This document shows positions 44,670 through 51,902 of a DNA stretch of 64,000 nt, in pieces. Each line of letters starts with the position of its first letter. The first letter of the stretch is position 1. The stretch comes from Saliniramus fredricksonii (GTDB lineage: Bacteria > Pseudomonadota > Alphaproteobacteria > Rhizobiales > Beijerinckiaceae). The notes below the pieces were generated by a model that did no database searches, was not told the origin of the DNA, and worked only from the letters and a program-made list of their open reading frames with translations. A program made the position numbers and the translations under genes. Location: assembly GCF_900094735.1 (NCBI RefSeq), contig NZ_FMBM01000002.1, positions 248,001 through 312,000 of the forward strand, given 5' to 3'.

Positions 44670-44897
44670 TCACTCCCCCATCCCCCTCAAATTCTCCCAA
44701 TCCTCCTCCATAATCCCCTCCGCAACCCTCATCTGCCCCTCAAACTCCGCGCTCCACATCGTCAAACGGTAGCCCCCACCTCCCGCTTCGGTGAGGCAAA
44801 TCGTGTCGCCCTCGCTGGCTCCGAGGCGCGCCATGACCTCCTCCGGGAGGATCACGCCGGCTGGTTCGCCGATGCTGATGATTTGCAGCTTGTGCAT
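44670..44897 (-). CDS. AbrB/MazE-type antitoxin-like DNA-binding protein (orphan)
   Basis: The 75-residue protein starts HKLQIISIGEPAGVILPEEV and continues MARLGASEGDTICLTEAG, the swapped-hairpin AbrB fold of MazE- and PhD-Doc-associated antitoxins. The C-terminus (GIMEEDWENLRGMGE) matches the acidic tail that binds the toxin in such pairs. Normally a toxin gene follows, but downstream (44462-44669) there is none, only the RM system. It may be an orphan or act on a distant toxin. ATG 44897 was chosen because the upstream codons are not family-like. Confidence 0.75.
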   Translation of the reverse strand: MHKLQIISIGEPAGVILPEEVMARLGASEGDTICLTEAGGGGYRLTMWSAEFEGQMRVAEGIMEEDWENLRGMGE

Positions 44898-44944
44898 CGC
44901 GCTCTCCCTCGCAACCCCAACCCCAATTTCCCCCACAACCCATG

Positions 44945-44973
44945 TTGCACATACGTTCCAAATAACCTATAAT
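44945..44973 (+). promoter_or_regulatory. Near-consensus sigma-70-type promoter
   Basis: TTGCAC (44945-44950) and a perfect TATAAT (44968-44973) are separated by exactly 17 bases. The site points to the plus strand and lies 71 bases before the micro-ORF at 45045. Such a close match to the enterobacterial consensus is unusual in G+C-rich alphaproteobacterial DNA and suggests a mobile-element origin. Confidence 0.65.
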
Positions 44974-45044
44974 TGATTGCAAGCCGAGCGAGAGGAGGCA
45001 CCCTCTCACCCGGCTCTGACCATCAGAAAAGGATAAGTTTTCCA

Positions 45045-45158
45045 ATGGCTGCAATCAGCGATACCAAAACCGCCCGCGTGGCGGAAGTGATCTCGGTATG
45101 TCCGGGTGTGATTCATGCAAGCGTCACGGTCCCGGCAGGCGAAAGGGGGCTGGCATGA
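45045..45158 (+). CDS. Possible 37-residue leader or small protein
   Basis: An AAGGATAAG ribosome site 8 bases upstream precedes a 37-codon frame (MAAISDTKTARVAEVISVCP...). Its TGA overlaps the ATG of the next gene (ATGA at 45155), the usual sign of translational coupling. It also sits behind the near-consensus promoter. The sequence matches nothing that I know, so it is a candidate small protein or translational leader. Confidence 0.4.
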   Translation: MAAISDTKTARVAEVISVCPGVIHASVTVPAGERGLA

Positions 45159-45601
45159 ACCCCTTTACCGGCAACAGCCCTTCTTCAAACCCTGAAGAAA
45201 ACCACGGCCTGAGCCCGGCAGACGCCGCCTGGCTCGCGCGCGTCTTCACCAAAAACGGGGTTCGTCGCTCGCCCGCCGAAATCGCGCAGATGAAGGCTTT
45301 GCTCGAAGCGTATTGCGCCGCATCGCCCGCCGCATCCGCGCCCGCATCCCGGCCCGCGCTCCCGGACGAATCGCAGATCGCGCTGCTCGACATCACCGAC
45401 GATCTCGGCCATCTGCGCGCCCTGTTCATCGCCCTCGACATGGCGCTCGCCGACATCCAGGACCGCGATGCCCGCAGCGCCCTGCGCACCCTCGCCGCCA
45501 CCATCCACACCCACCTGCGCACGATCCGCAACGCCGTCGAGCGCCTGCGCAACCGCAGCCGCGACAGCGCGGATGACGAGCAGCCAACGCGTCGGGAATA
45601 G
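45155..45601 (+). CDS. Hypothetical protein with predicted helical C-terminus
   Basis: The 148-residue protein starts polar (NPFTGNSPSSNPEENHGLSP). An amphipathic segment follows (ADAAWLARVFTKNGVRRSPA), then an Ala/Pro linker, and a long helical region (ALFIALDMALADIQDRDARS, then RTIRNAVERLRNRSRD). The composition suggests a small coiled-coil adaptor. I do not recognise the family. It is coupled to the micro-ORF upstream and ends just before a pair of intergenic repeats. Confidence 0.6.
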   Translation: MNPFTGNSPSSNPEENHGLSPADAAWLARVFTKNGVRRSPAEIAQMKALLEAYCAASPAASAPASRPALPDESQIALLDITDDLGHLRALFIALDMALADIQDRDARSALRTLAATIHTHLRTIRNAVERLRNRSRDSADDEQPTRRE

Positions 45602-45609
45602 GCGCGCCT

Positions 45610-45762
45610 TCTCCCCTCTCCCTCCGAGGAGAGGGGCCGGGGGTGAGGGGAGGGCGCGATGATTCTCCAGCGTCGATGGCGGGTGTACGCTTCATCACGC
45701 ACTGCGCTCCATTTTGATGCGCCCCTCACCCCCAACTCCTCTCCACCGAGGAGAAGGGAGTT
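45610..45762. repeat. Pair of inverted GC-rich intergenic repeats (REP-like)
   Basis: Two related blocks, 45610-45655 and 45722-45762, face each other. Each contains CTCTCC-type and GAGGAGA-type halves that can fold back (for example CTCTCCCTCCGAGGAGAG). They have the look of the CCCTCACCCCC/GGGGTGAGGGG intergenic repeats common in alphaproteobacteria. No gene is present between them. Confidence 0.6.
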
Positions 45763-45803
45763 CTGGCGCGGCCTTCATGGAGGGTGATACCAACCCGCAA
45801 TGA

Positions 45804-46864
45804 TCAGAACCGATGAGCCCAGTCTCGCAGCCCGATGGCCATGATGCGCCATGGCTGGTCGATGATGGCGTTCCAGGCCTGGCAGCACAGGTCGAGGAGT
45901 TGGTCATAGGAGGCGAAGACTCGGTTGGAGAGGAGATTGTCGCGCATGAACTGCCAGAGGTTTTCGACCGGATTCAACTCGGGCGATTTTGGCGGCAGCG
46001 GCAGGAGGGTGATGTTTTGCGGGATCTCGAGGCCTTTGGCCATGTGCCATCCGGCCTGATCGAGAATGAGGATGGCGTGTTTGCCCGGGGCGACTGCGGC
46101 GGCGATCTCCACGAGATGAAGGTTCATGGCTTTTGTGTCGCAGCGCGGCAGGACGAGAGCCGCCCCTTTTCCCTCCTGCGGGCAGATCGCCCCGAAGATG
46201 TAGGTCGAGGCGGTGCGCTGATCGTGCGGCGCCGAGGGGCGGGTTCCGCGCTTGGCCCAGCGTCGGGTGATCTTGTTCTTCTGGCCGATGCGGGCCTCGT
46301 CGGCGAACCAGACCTCTATGTCATCGGGCGCGAGGCTCTGGTGGGCGGCGATTTCGTCCAGGCGGGCGGGGAAACTTTTTTAAAATCCTCGATGGTATGC
46401 GTGTCCTGCGCATGATGGCGCGGCCTCGCCGAGAGCTTGCGATAGCCCATCTTGCGCAGGGCCCGGCTCACCGTGTCTTCGCTCGCTGCGATGCGGAACT
46501 CCTCGTAGAGCCATTGCGCGAGATCGACGATCCGCCAGCGCACCACGCCATGGACGGACGGGATCGGTCCTTCGTCCACCCGCCGTGCCAGGGCCGCCAG
46601 ATGATCGGGGCCGAGCAGAGGAGCCTTGCCCGGCGCCTTGCGGTCGACGAGCCCCTCCGGTCCCTCTCGGTTGAACCGCTCAACCCAGTCGCGGACGATC
46701 TGCGCCGTCACGCCGCCGAGCCGGGCCGCCTCCGCCCGGCTCGATCCCTCATAGATAGCCGCGATAGACAGAAGCCGGCGCGTTTGCGCCCCATCCTTCG
46801 AGCGCCGCGCCGCCGCACGGCAGCGTTCCGCGTCAAAATCATCCCGCAAGGGCAAAGCAGCCAT
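45804..46864 (-). CDS. IS630-family transposase, expressed by -1 frameshift
   Basis: The first frame (46316-46864) encodes the HTH half: ALPLRDDFDAERCRAAARRS, the LGGVTAQIVRDWVERFNREG helix-turn-helix, and RKMGYRKLSARPRHHAQ. The catalytic half continues in the -1 frame from about 46381 down to 45804. It carries the D-D-E triad in EVWFADEARIG, ILILDQAGWHMAK and LNPVENLWQFMRDN. Together they make about 353 residues, the normal IS630 size. The switch falls exactly on six As (46376-46381, minus strand), so the shift is probably programmed rather than a disabling mutation. Confidence 0.85.
46376..46385 (-). other. Slippery sequence for -1 frameshifting in the transposase
   Basis: Read on the minus strand the sequence is TTTTAAAAAAG. 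The zero frame ends ...GluAspPheLysLysVal and stops later at 46316. The -1 frame gives ...LysSerPheProAlaArgLeuAspGlu, which joins the catalytic domain without loss. A run of six As allows ribosomal or polymerase slippage. Confidence 0.7.
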
Positions 46865-47013
46865 GGCGAACTCCTCCGTTCGCCACCTTGAATCTGATTT
46901 GCGCCTCGGAGGGAATCCCCCGAGTCAATTTCAATGCGGTTTGGTATGAGCCTTCCCCGCCACACGCGGCATCCGGCCATGCGCGCGGGTGATGCAGCAC
47001 ACGCTCCCTCTCC

Positions 47014-47315
47014 CGCATGGCAGCGCATAAAGGCGAATTACGCGTGCTTTCGAGGCGGTTTGTCCTGGCCGTGCCGGTTCTGGCCGTCTGCTGGATCGCG
47101 GTGCTTGCGCTCGTTCTGCGTTTCGGTGGCGAGGCGCCGGCCGTTTTCGTGCCGTTCCCGCCCGCCGATCTTCTCGCGAGCCTTCCCGATGCCGCCGTGA
47201 CGTCTGTTTCGCCGATTTTGCTGACCTTGCGCAGCGATACGCCCGATCTGACGCAGCGTCTCTACGCAGCCGGCGCGTGGCTGGTGCTGCCCGCCGGGCT
47301 GGAAGGGTGCATTCC
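47014..47315. repeat. Long direct repeat, right copy
   Basis: This is the second copy of the 302-bp block at 40159-40460 (offset 6855, same orientation, four mismatches). On its left is a short unassigned spacer after the IS630 element. On its right, after about 27 bases, begins the truncated integrase gene. Confidence 0.9.
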
Positions 47316-47328
47316 TGGGGCCCCGTAG
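47017..47328 (+). CDS. Small membrane protein, right copy of the duplicated gene
   Basis: The 103-residue protein matches the one at 40162 except for SPIL in place of SPIS and a C-terminus GAP instead of AAR. It keeps the single hydrophobic helix and the intact frame. Because this copy lies between an insertion sequence and an integrase fragment, it is probably the displaced copy. Whether it is expressed is unknown; the ribosome site in front differs from the left copy, since similarity begins only 3 bases before the ATG. Confidence 0.55.
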   Translation: MAAHKGELRVLSRRFVLAVPVLAVCWIAVLALVLRFGGEAPAVFVPFPPADLLASLPDAAVTSVSPILLTLRSDTPDLTQRLYAAGAWLVLPAGLEGCIPGAP

Positions 47329-47341
47329 AGCGCGGCCATCT

Positions 47342-47527
47342 CTGCTGATCCAGCGCACCGGGCACTTTCAATGATTCCGCTCGCTCGTGTGCCCATGCAT
47401 AAGCCGCCTGCTTGCGGCTGAGTGCCTTGTTCTCGCCGTGAATGATCTTGCCGTTGCGCTTGATGGTGATCTGCGCCATATGCGCGGTGGAGCCGTTGGA
47501 GCGTCTCCGGCTGGTGATTGAGGCCAT
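47342..47527 (-). pseudogene. Truncated tyrosine-recombinase integrase (N-terminal fragment)
   Basis: From ATG 47527 about 62 codons read as the N-terminal arm-binding domain of a phage-type integrase: ASITSRRRSNGSTAHMAQIT, IKRNGKIIHGENKALSRKQA and WAHERAESLKVPGALD. The similarity stops near 47342, where the sequence runs into the right long repeat; the core-binding and catalytic domains are absent. It faces away from dusA, whose start is 96 bases to the right. This is the place where dusA-specific integrases and their islands lie. Confidence 0.75.
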
Positions 47528-47548
47528 TGGTACAACATCCTGCCTGCA

Positions 47549-47567
47549 GTACCACACGATGTGGTAC
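47549..47567. promoter_or_regulatory. Perfect 8-3-8 inverted repeat between integrase fragment and dusA
   Basis: GTACCACA-CGA-TGTGGTAC at 47549-47567 is a perfect palindrome with a 3-base spacer. A related GGTACAA lies at 47529-47535. It could be an operator of the lost integrase or an arm-type recombination site. It stands 56 bases before the dusA start. Confidence 0.55.
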
Positions 47568-47622
47568 CTTCTTCCAATAGGCGGGCCTTTGTGAGCAACG
47601 GCTTGAAGGACAAGAGTTCGAG

Positions 47623-48657
47623 ATGCAGCGTTACCCCGCCTGTTACGGGTCGAAGTTCGCAGTCGCCCCCATGATGGACTGGACGGACCGGCATTGCCGC
47701 GCGTTCCACCGGGTGCTGTCGCGACGCGCCTTGCTCTATACCGAGATGGTGACGACCGGGGCGGTGATCCACGGGCCGCGCGAGCGGCTGCTTGGTTTCT
47801 CGCAGGCCGAGCAGCCCGTCGCCGTGCAGCTCGGCGGGTCGGATCCGGCGGAACTCGCGAAGGCCGCACGAATCTGCGCGGATTACGGCTATGATGCGGT
47901 CAATCTGAATGTGGGCTGCCCCTCTGATCGGGTGCAGGACGGGCGTTTCGGCGCCTGCCTGATGCGCGAGCCGGCGCTGGTGGGGGATTGTGTGGCGGCG
48001 ATGAAGGCGGCGGTGTCGCTGCCCGTCACGGTCAAGTGCCGCATCGGCGTCGATGATCAGGATCCGGGCCAGGCGCTGGACGCGCTCACCCTTGCCTGCC
48101 GGCAAGCGGGCGTCGACGAGGTCGTCGTGCATGCCCGCAAGGCCTGGCTGCAGGGACTCTCGCCCAAGGAAAACCGCGATGTCCCGCCGCTCGATTACGA
48201 CCGCGTCTTCGCGCTGAAGGCGGCCAATCCCGATCTGCCGGTCAGCATAAACGGCGGTATCCGCGATATCGACACGGCGCGTGCGCTGCTTGTCGCGCGT
48301 GACGGCGTGACGCTCGACGGCATCATGCTGGGCCGTGCCGCCTATCAGGATCCGGAGCTGCTGTTGCGCGTGGATACGGAGATCTTCGGTGAAGCCGAGC
48401 CGCCGGTCGCGGATGCGTTCGCGGCGATCGAAGCCTTCGAGGCCTATATCGCCCACCAGCGCGAAACCGGCGTGCGGCTCGCCTCGATCACGCGCCACAT
48501 GCTCGGGCTTTTCGCCGGCAAGCCCGGCGCACGGCTCTATCGCCGCCATCTCTCCACCCATGCGGTCGCCCCCGATGCCGGGCTCGATACCCTGCGTGCG
48601 GCGGTCGCTCATGTGCGCGAGGCGATGGCGCGGCGCGAGCGGGAGGATGCGGCGTGA
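47623..48657 (+). CDS. dusA: tRNA-dihydrouridine(20/20a) synthase DusA
   Basis: DusA is a flavoenzyme that reduces uridine to dihydrouridine at positions 20/20a of tRNA with NADPH. The 344-residue protein has FAVAPMMDWTDRHCRAFHRV at the start, PVAVQLGGSDPAELAKAARI, the NLNVGCPSDRVQDGRFGACL motif with the catalytic Cys, HARKAWLQGLSPKENR and INGGIRDID. The gene is intact although its 5' end is a known integration site for islands. The thioesterase gene overlaps its stop (GTGA). Confidence 0.95.
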   Translation: MQRYPACYGSKFAVAPMMDWTDRHCRAFHRVLSRRALLYTEMVTTGAVIHGPRERLLGFSQAEQPVAVQLGGSDPAELAKAARICADYGYDAVNLNVGCPSDRVQDGRFGACLMREPALVGDCVAAMKAAVSLPVTVKCRIGVDDQDPGQALDALTLACRQAGVDEVVVHARKAWLQGLSPKENRDVPPLDYDRVFALKAANPDLPVSINGGIRDIDTARALLVARDGVTLDGIMLGRAAYQDPELLLRVDTEIFGEAEPPVADAFAAIEAFEAYIAHQRETGVRLASITRHMLGLFAGKPGARLYRRHLSTHAVAPDAGLDTLRAAVAHVREAMARREREDAA

Positions 48658-49106
48658 GCTTCGCCCCCGCCGATGCCGGTTTCGAGAGCCGCGTGCGTGT
48701 GAGCTTCGCCCGCCAGAGCATCATGACGACGCTCGGCGCTTCGCTGACGCGCATCGCGCCGGGCGAGGTCGGGATCACGCTGCCATTTGCCGATCATATT
48801 CTTCAGCAGCACGGTTTCGTGCATGCGGGCGTCGTCGCGACCATTGCCGATTCCGCCGCCGGCTATGCCGGACTGACGCTGATGCCGGCGGGTGCGGGGG
48901 TGCTCACCGCCGAGTTCAAGATCAACCTGCTCGCCCCCGCACGGGGCGAGCGCCTGATCGCGCAGGGTCGCGTGATCAAGGCGGGCCGCAGCCTGACCAT
49001 CGCCGAGGCGGATGTGTTTTGCGAGGAAGGCGCCACCCGCACACACGCCGCCCGCCTCACCGCCACGCTGATGAGCATGCGCGACCGGCAGGGCGTGGCG
49101 GATTGA
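48654..49106 (+). CDS. PaaI-family hotdog thioesterase
   Basis: The 150-residue protein has a hotdog fold of the PaaI type: GEVGITLPFADHILQQHGFV with a central HGFVHAGVVATIADSAAGYA signature (catalytic Asp region), and FKINLLAPARGERLIAQGRV. Such enzymes hydrolyse acyl-CoA thioesters, often of aromatic acids. It starts with a GTG that overlaps the dusA stop, so it is made from the same transcript. The preferred acyl-CoA is unknown. Confidence 0.88.
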   Translation: MSFAPADAGFESRVRVSFARQSIMTTLGASLTRIAPGEVGITLPFADHILQQHGFVHAGVVATIADSAAGYAGLTLMPAGAGVLTAEFKINLLAPARGERLIAQGRVIKAGRSLTIAEADVFCEEGATRTHAARLTATLMSMRDRQGVAD

Positions 49107-49181
49107 GGGGATCGGTATTCGTTTTTGAATCCAGGCATGTGCGGTTTGCGTCTGACGCAACTCACGTAACAAACAGGTGCT

Positions 49182-51902
49182 TTAGTTGTCGTTTCCAAGA
49201 AATTCGGGATAGCGTTTATCGCTCACGGGACCATCCCTGTTTTGAACCGCGAATAGTGTGCGCAGCATCAGATGTTCCAGATTGGGTGGCATCGGAGCTC
49301 GGGCTCGCTCGGTATGATGTGGCAGAAATGTATCCGGATAATTCAGGTAGCCTCTATCAGCAAGATGATGCGCAAATTGCTCTGCAAACGCCTCGTTACC
49401 ATCTGTGCGAGCGTATCCTGATGTCGTCATTCCTGCTATATCAGTGACGTCGGCGGGTAAAGTTCGGTAAACATGCAGAGTTCCATCATAATATTCGGGG
49501 TCCACTATTGTTTCTCCTGCCTGTTCCAGGGCCATGCGCTCAACATCTTCTATCCGGACCTCGTATTCTTCGAAGAGTAGGCTGCGCCGTTCTGCTGGTG
49601 GCGCGTTCGGGAACAGTTTTTCCAGTGCCTCGTCCATCGACATGGCATCTTCACCTGCATTTGAGCTTGCTCCGCCGTAAATTTCGAGAACCGGGCTCAG
49701 ATTGCGAGTGAAGTCTCGCGCTTCATCCGGCGCTTTGGCTTGAAAGGCGTGCCCGATTTCGTGAAAGAGTGTGAGCATGAATTTCGTTGCCCCATCGAAA
49801 TCGCGCTCTGCGAAGCGCTGGAAGTAATCCAGCATTGTGGAAAGGAAGATTGTGCCCGATTCTGTATCTCCCATGCCCAGTAGCGGCCCCGTGTCTCCCG
49901 GGTATGCGGGAGGAGGGTTCGGGGCGTGAACAGAAATGGAGAGGCCGTTCAACGCGCCGGGAAACTTCTCCGCGATGAGACGGAGATAGGGGATTGCCGC
50001 ATTGATGATTTCGCACATTTCCGCTTCGGAATGTTGCGCGAGGTTGAATTCCTCCGAGAGTTCGCTCGTATCAGCAAGATACATCCCGAAGCTACCCAAA
50101 ACGGCTCTGATATCCGCCCATGAATGCACCATGTTTGCCGGTGGCAGGATATCCGCTGAGCGATCGATTTCAGGGATGGCATCACTCTCGGAAAGGCGCA
50201 AATCCTCCACCTCTTCCCCGCGATTCATCTTCATGATTCGATGAATGAGGACGATCGGGTGGAGGTGTGGGTTCAATGCGCTGAGCTCATAGAATTGCTC
50301 AAGCGTGAGCTTGCCTGCGGCGATCTGTTCGGAGACAAATGTCTCGGCATCGCGCGAGAGAGGGTTCAGTTCCGGCGGGAGTTCGCCCCCCGACGCGACG
50401 GCTTCGAGCATTTCGATGGCTCGCGCGATCACGGGGTCGTTCTTGTCGCCTTCGGAAAGCGAAGCGGCGAGGGCGATCCGATAAATTTGCGGCAAATTCG
50501 CCAGCCGGTCGCCAAGGGCGGCTACGAGACCTGCAGCCATCTTGGGGTGCAGTTTGCGCATTTCGTTGGCAATCGCCGTCGAGGGTGCGGAAAGGATCCC
50601 GTCCGGAAGGCTGGCGATCTCCTCCGGAGCCATCGCGGCAGCGAGAGCATGCAGCATGATCTGCGCTGAAATTCCGTGCTTCTCGATCACTTCCTCGATC
50701 GGATCAGTCCCATCGGTGAAACTCGAGTGACCAAGGCTGCGCCTGATTGCTTCCCTCAACTCTTCCTCGATACGATGGAAGTACCTTTCGAATCCACGCT
50801 GCGACGCGCCTCCGAGCAGCGGTGTCGAGCCTGGAATGTCGGAGGCGTGGGCTTCGTAGCGGTCAAGGAAGGCTTCGATGAGTGCGAGTGCCTTTTCATA
50901 CGCGCCCTCAGCCTCGAACGCGGCGGCTCTCGCGAACATGGCTTCTGCGAGGGCCTCGATATGCTGCGGGTCTGTGAGGGGCCCGCCGATCAGGGAGTTG
51001 ACACTGCCACCGCTGATCTCGCGCTCCAGACCGGTCATGATATTCCGGCTCTCCTGGCGCAAGCGGCCCTGTTCGGCGATCCTGCGCTGCGCAGCTTCCA
51101 TTTGTGCGACTTCGTCACCGAGGCGATCGACCTGATCCTGGATATTCGCGAGGCGCTCCTTCAGCGCATGGCGCTGTGCATTGAGGTCATCGATTCTTTC
51201 TTGCGCCTCGGGCGACAGCACGTTCGGGTCGGTGACCGGAACCTCGTCCGGCAGGAATTGTGTCTCCGGTGCGGTCACATCATCCGGCGTTTCCGATTCC
51301 TCGATCTCGGTATTGGGGTCGATCGGCGGTATCCGCAGCGGTGGATCTCTCGGCGGCAGATCGCTCGGGCCGATCGGCGGAAACGGATTGAAGCCATCCG
51401 GGACCAGCGCGGGCTGTTCGACGGATCTCTGCGTTACGACCTCACCGGTCCCCTGGTCGATAAAGGCGACCAGATGGGGGAATTCGCTGTCGTCATTGCG
51501 ATCATAGATGCCGAGGTTGCCATTGGGCAGTAAGCCGAAGGCGACTTCGCGCGGGTCGATCCCTGCCGCCTCCAGACGGCGGACGAGGGCCAGCATCTGT
51601 GTGGTATCTGCAGTATCACGTGTATTGAGGACGAACAGAACCGGCGAGATTTTCGACAGGATACCGGAGAGCAAATGGCCAGCGGCGCCGGGGAGGGTTC
51701 GGGACAGGATTTCCAGAACAGTGCTCTCGGTGCCCGGTACCGGCGAGGGAACGAACGCGAGGACATCGCCGCCACCGGGCATCGCCGCCGTGGGCATGAT
51801 GGCGCCGGAGCCGATCCCTTTCGACAGGGCGAAAGGTGCGGCGTCAGGTGAGCCATTCATCTGGGAAGACGTATGGGAAAACAGCGGGCTGATACTCACC
51901 AT
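49182..51902 (-). CDS. Large protein with C-terminal HEXXH zinc-protease signature, unknown family
   Basis: From ATG 51902 (GGAG ribosome site) the protein has 906 residues and no signal peptide. It reads in order: a Gly/Pro/Ser-rich start, a compact N-terminal section, and a Pro/Asp-rich linker (about residues 170-235). A coiled coil follows (ERIDDLNAQRHALKERLANI, then EVAQMEAAQRRIAEQ), then a long helical middle. The C-terminal zincin-like domain has HEIGHAFQAK at about residue 714 and NEAFAEQFAHHL at about 836. The second motif resembles the third-ligand helix of lethal-factor-type zincins. It could be an effector or toxin, but no secretion or immunity genes are adjacent. An AT-rich leader precedes it. 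Confidence 0.75.
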   Translation of the reverse strand: MVSISPLFSHTSSQMNGSPDAAPFALSKGIGSGAIMPTAAMPGGGDVLAFVPSPVPGTESTVLEILSRTLPGAAGHLLSGILSKISPVLFVLNTRDTADTTQMLALVRRLEAAGIDPREVAFGLLPNGNLGIYDRNDDSEFPHLVAFIDQGTGEVVTQRSVEQPALVPDGFNPFPPIGPSDLPPRDPPLRIPPIDPNTEIEESETPDDVTAPETQFLPDEVPVTDPNVLSPEAQERIDDLNAQRHALKERLANIQDQVDRLGDEVAQMEAAQRRIAEQGRLRQESRNIMTGLEREISGGSVNSLIGGPLTDPQHIEALAEAMFARAAAFEAEGAYEKALALIEAFLDRYEAHASDIPGSTPLLGGASQRGFERYFHRIEEELREAIRRSLGHSSFTDGTDPIEEVIEKHGISAQIMLHALAAAMAPEEIASLPDGILSAPSTAIANEMRKLHPKMAAGLVAALGDRLANLPQIYRIALAASLSEGDKNDPVIARAIEMLEAVASGGELPPELNPLSRDAETFVSEQIAAGKLTLEQFYELSALNPHLHPIVLIHRIMKMNRGEEVEDLRLSESDAIPEIDRSADILPPANMVHSWADIRAVLGSFGMYLADTSELSEEFNLAQHSEAEMCEIINAAIPYLRLIAEKFPGALNGLSISVHAPNPPPAYPGDTGPLLGMGDTESGTIFLSTMLDYFQRFAERDFDGATKFMLTLFHEIGHAFQAKAPDEARDFTRNLSPVLEIYGGASSNAGEDAMSMDEALEKLFPNAPPAERRSLLFEEYEVRIEDVERMALEQAGETIVDPEYYDGTLHVYRTLPADVTDIAGMTTSGYARTDGNEAFAEQFAHHLADRGYLNYPDTFLPHHTERARAPMPPNLEHLMLRTLFAVQNRDGPVSDKRYPEFLGNDN

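Larger units (their letters stand above)
45788..46946 (-). mobile_element. Complete IS630-family insertion sequence
   Basis: The element proper spans about 45790-46944 (1.15 kb) and is bordered by a TA on each side (45788-45789 and 46945-46946), the target duplication expected for IS630/Tc1-mariner elements. Its ends are imperfect inverted repeats: CCAACCCGCAATGA on the left and, read from the right, CCAAACCGCATTGA (12 of 14). A single transposase frame with one frameshift fills it. The right end lies 67 bases before the right copy of the long direct repeat. Confidence 0.85.

Noticed and set aside
45804-46127. Independent 107-codon gene
   Set aside because: It is the C-terminal catalytic half of the IS630 transposase in the -1 frame.
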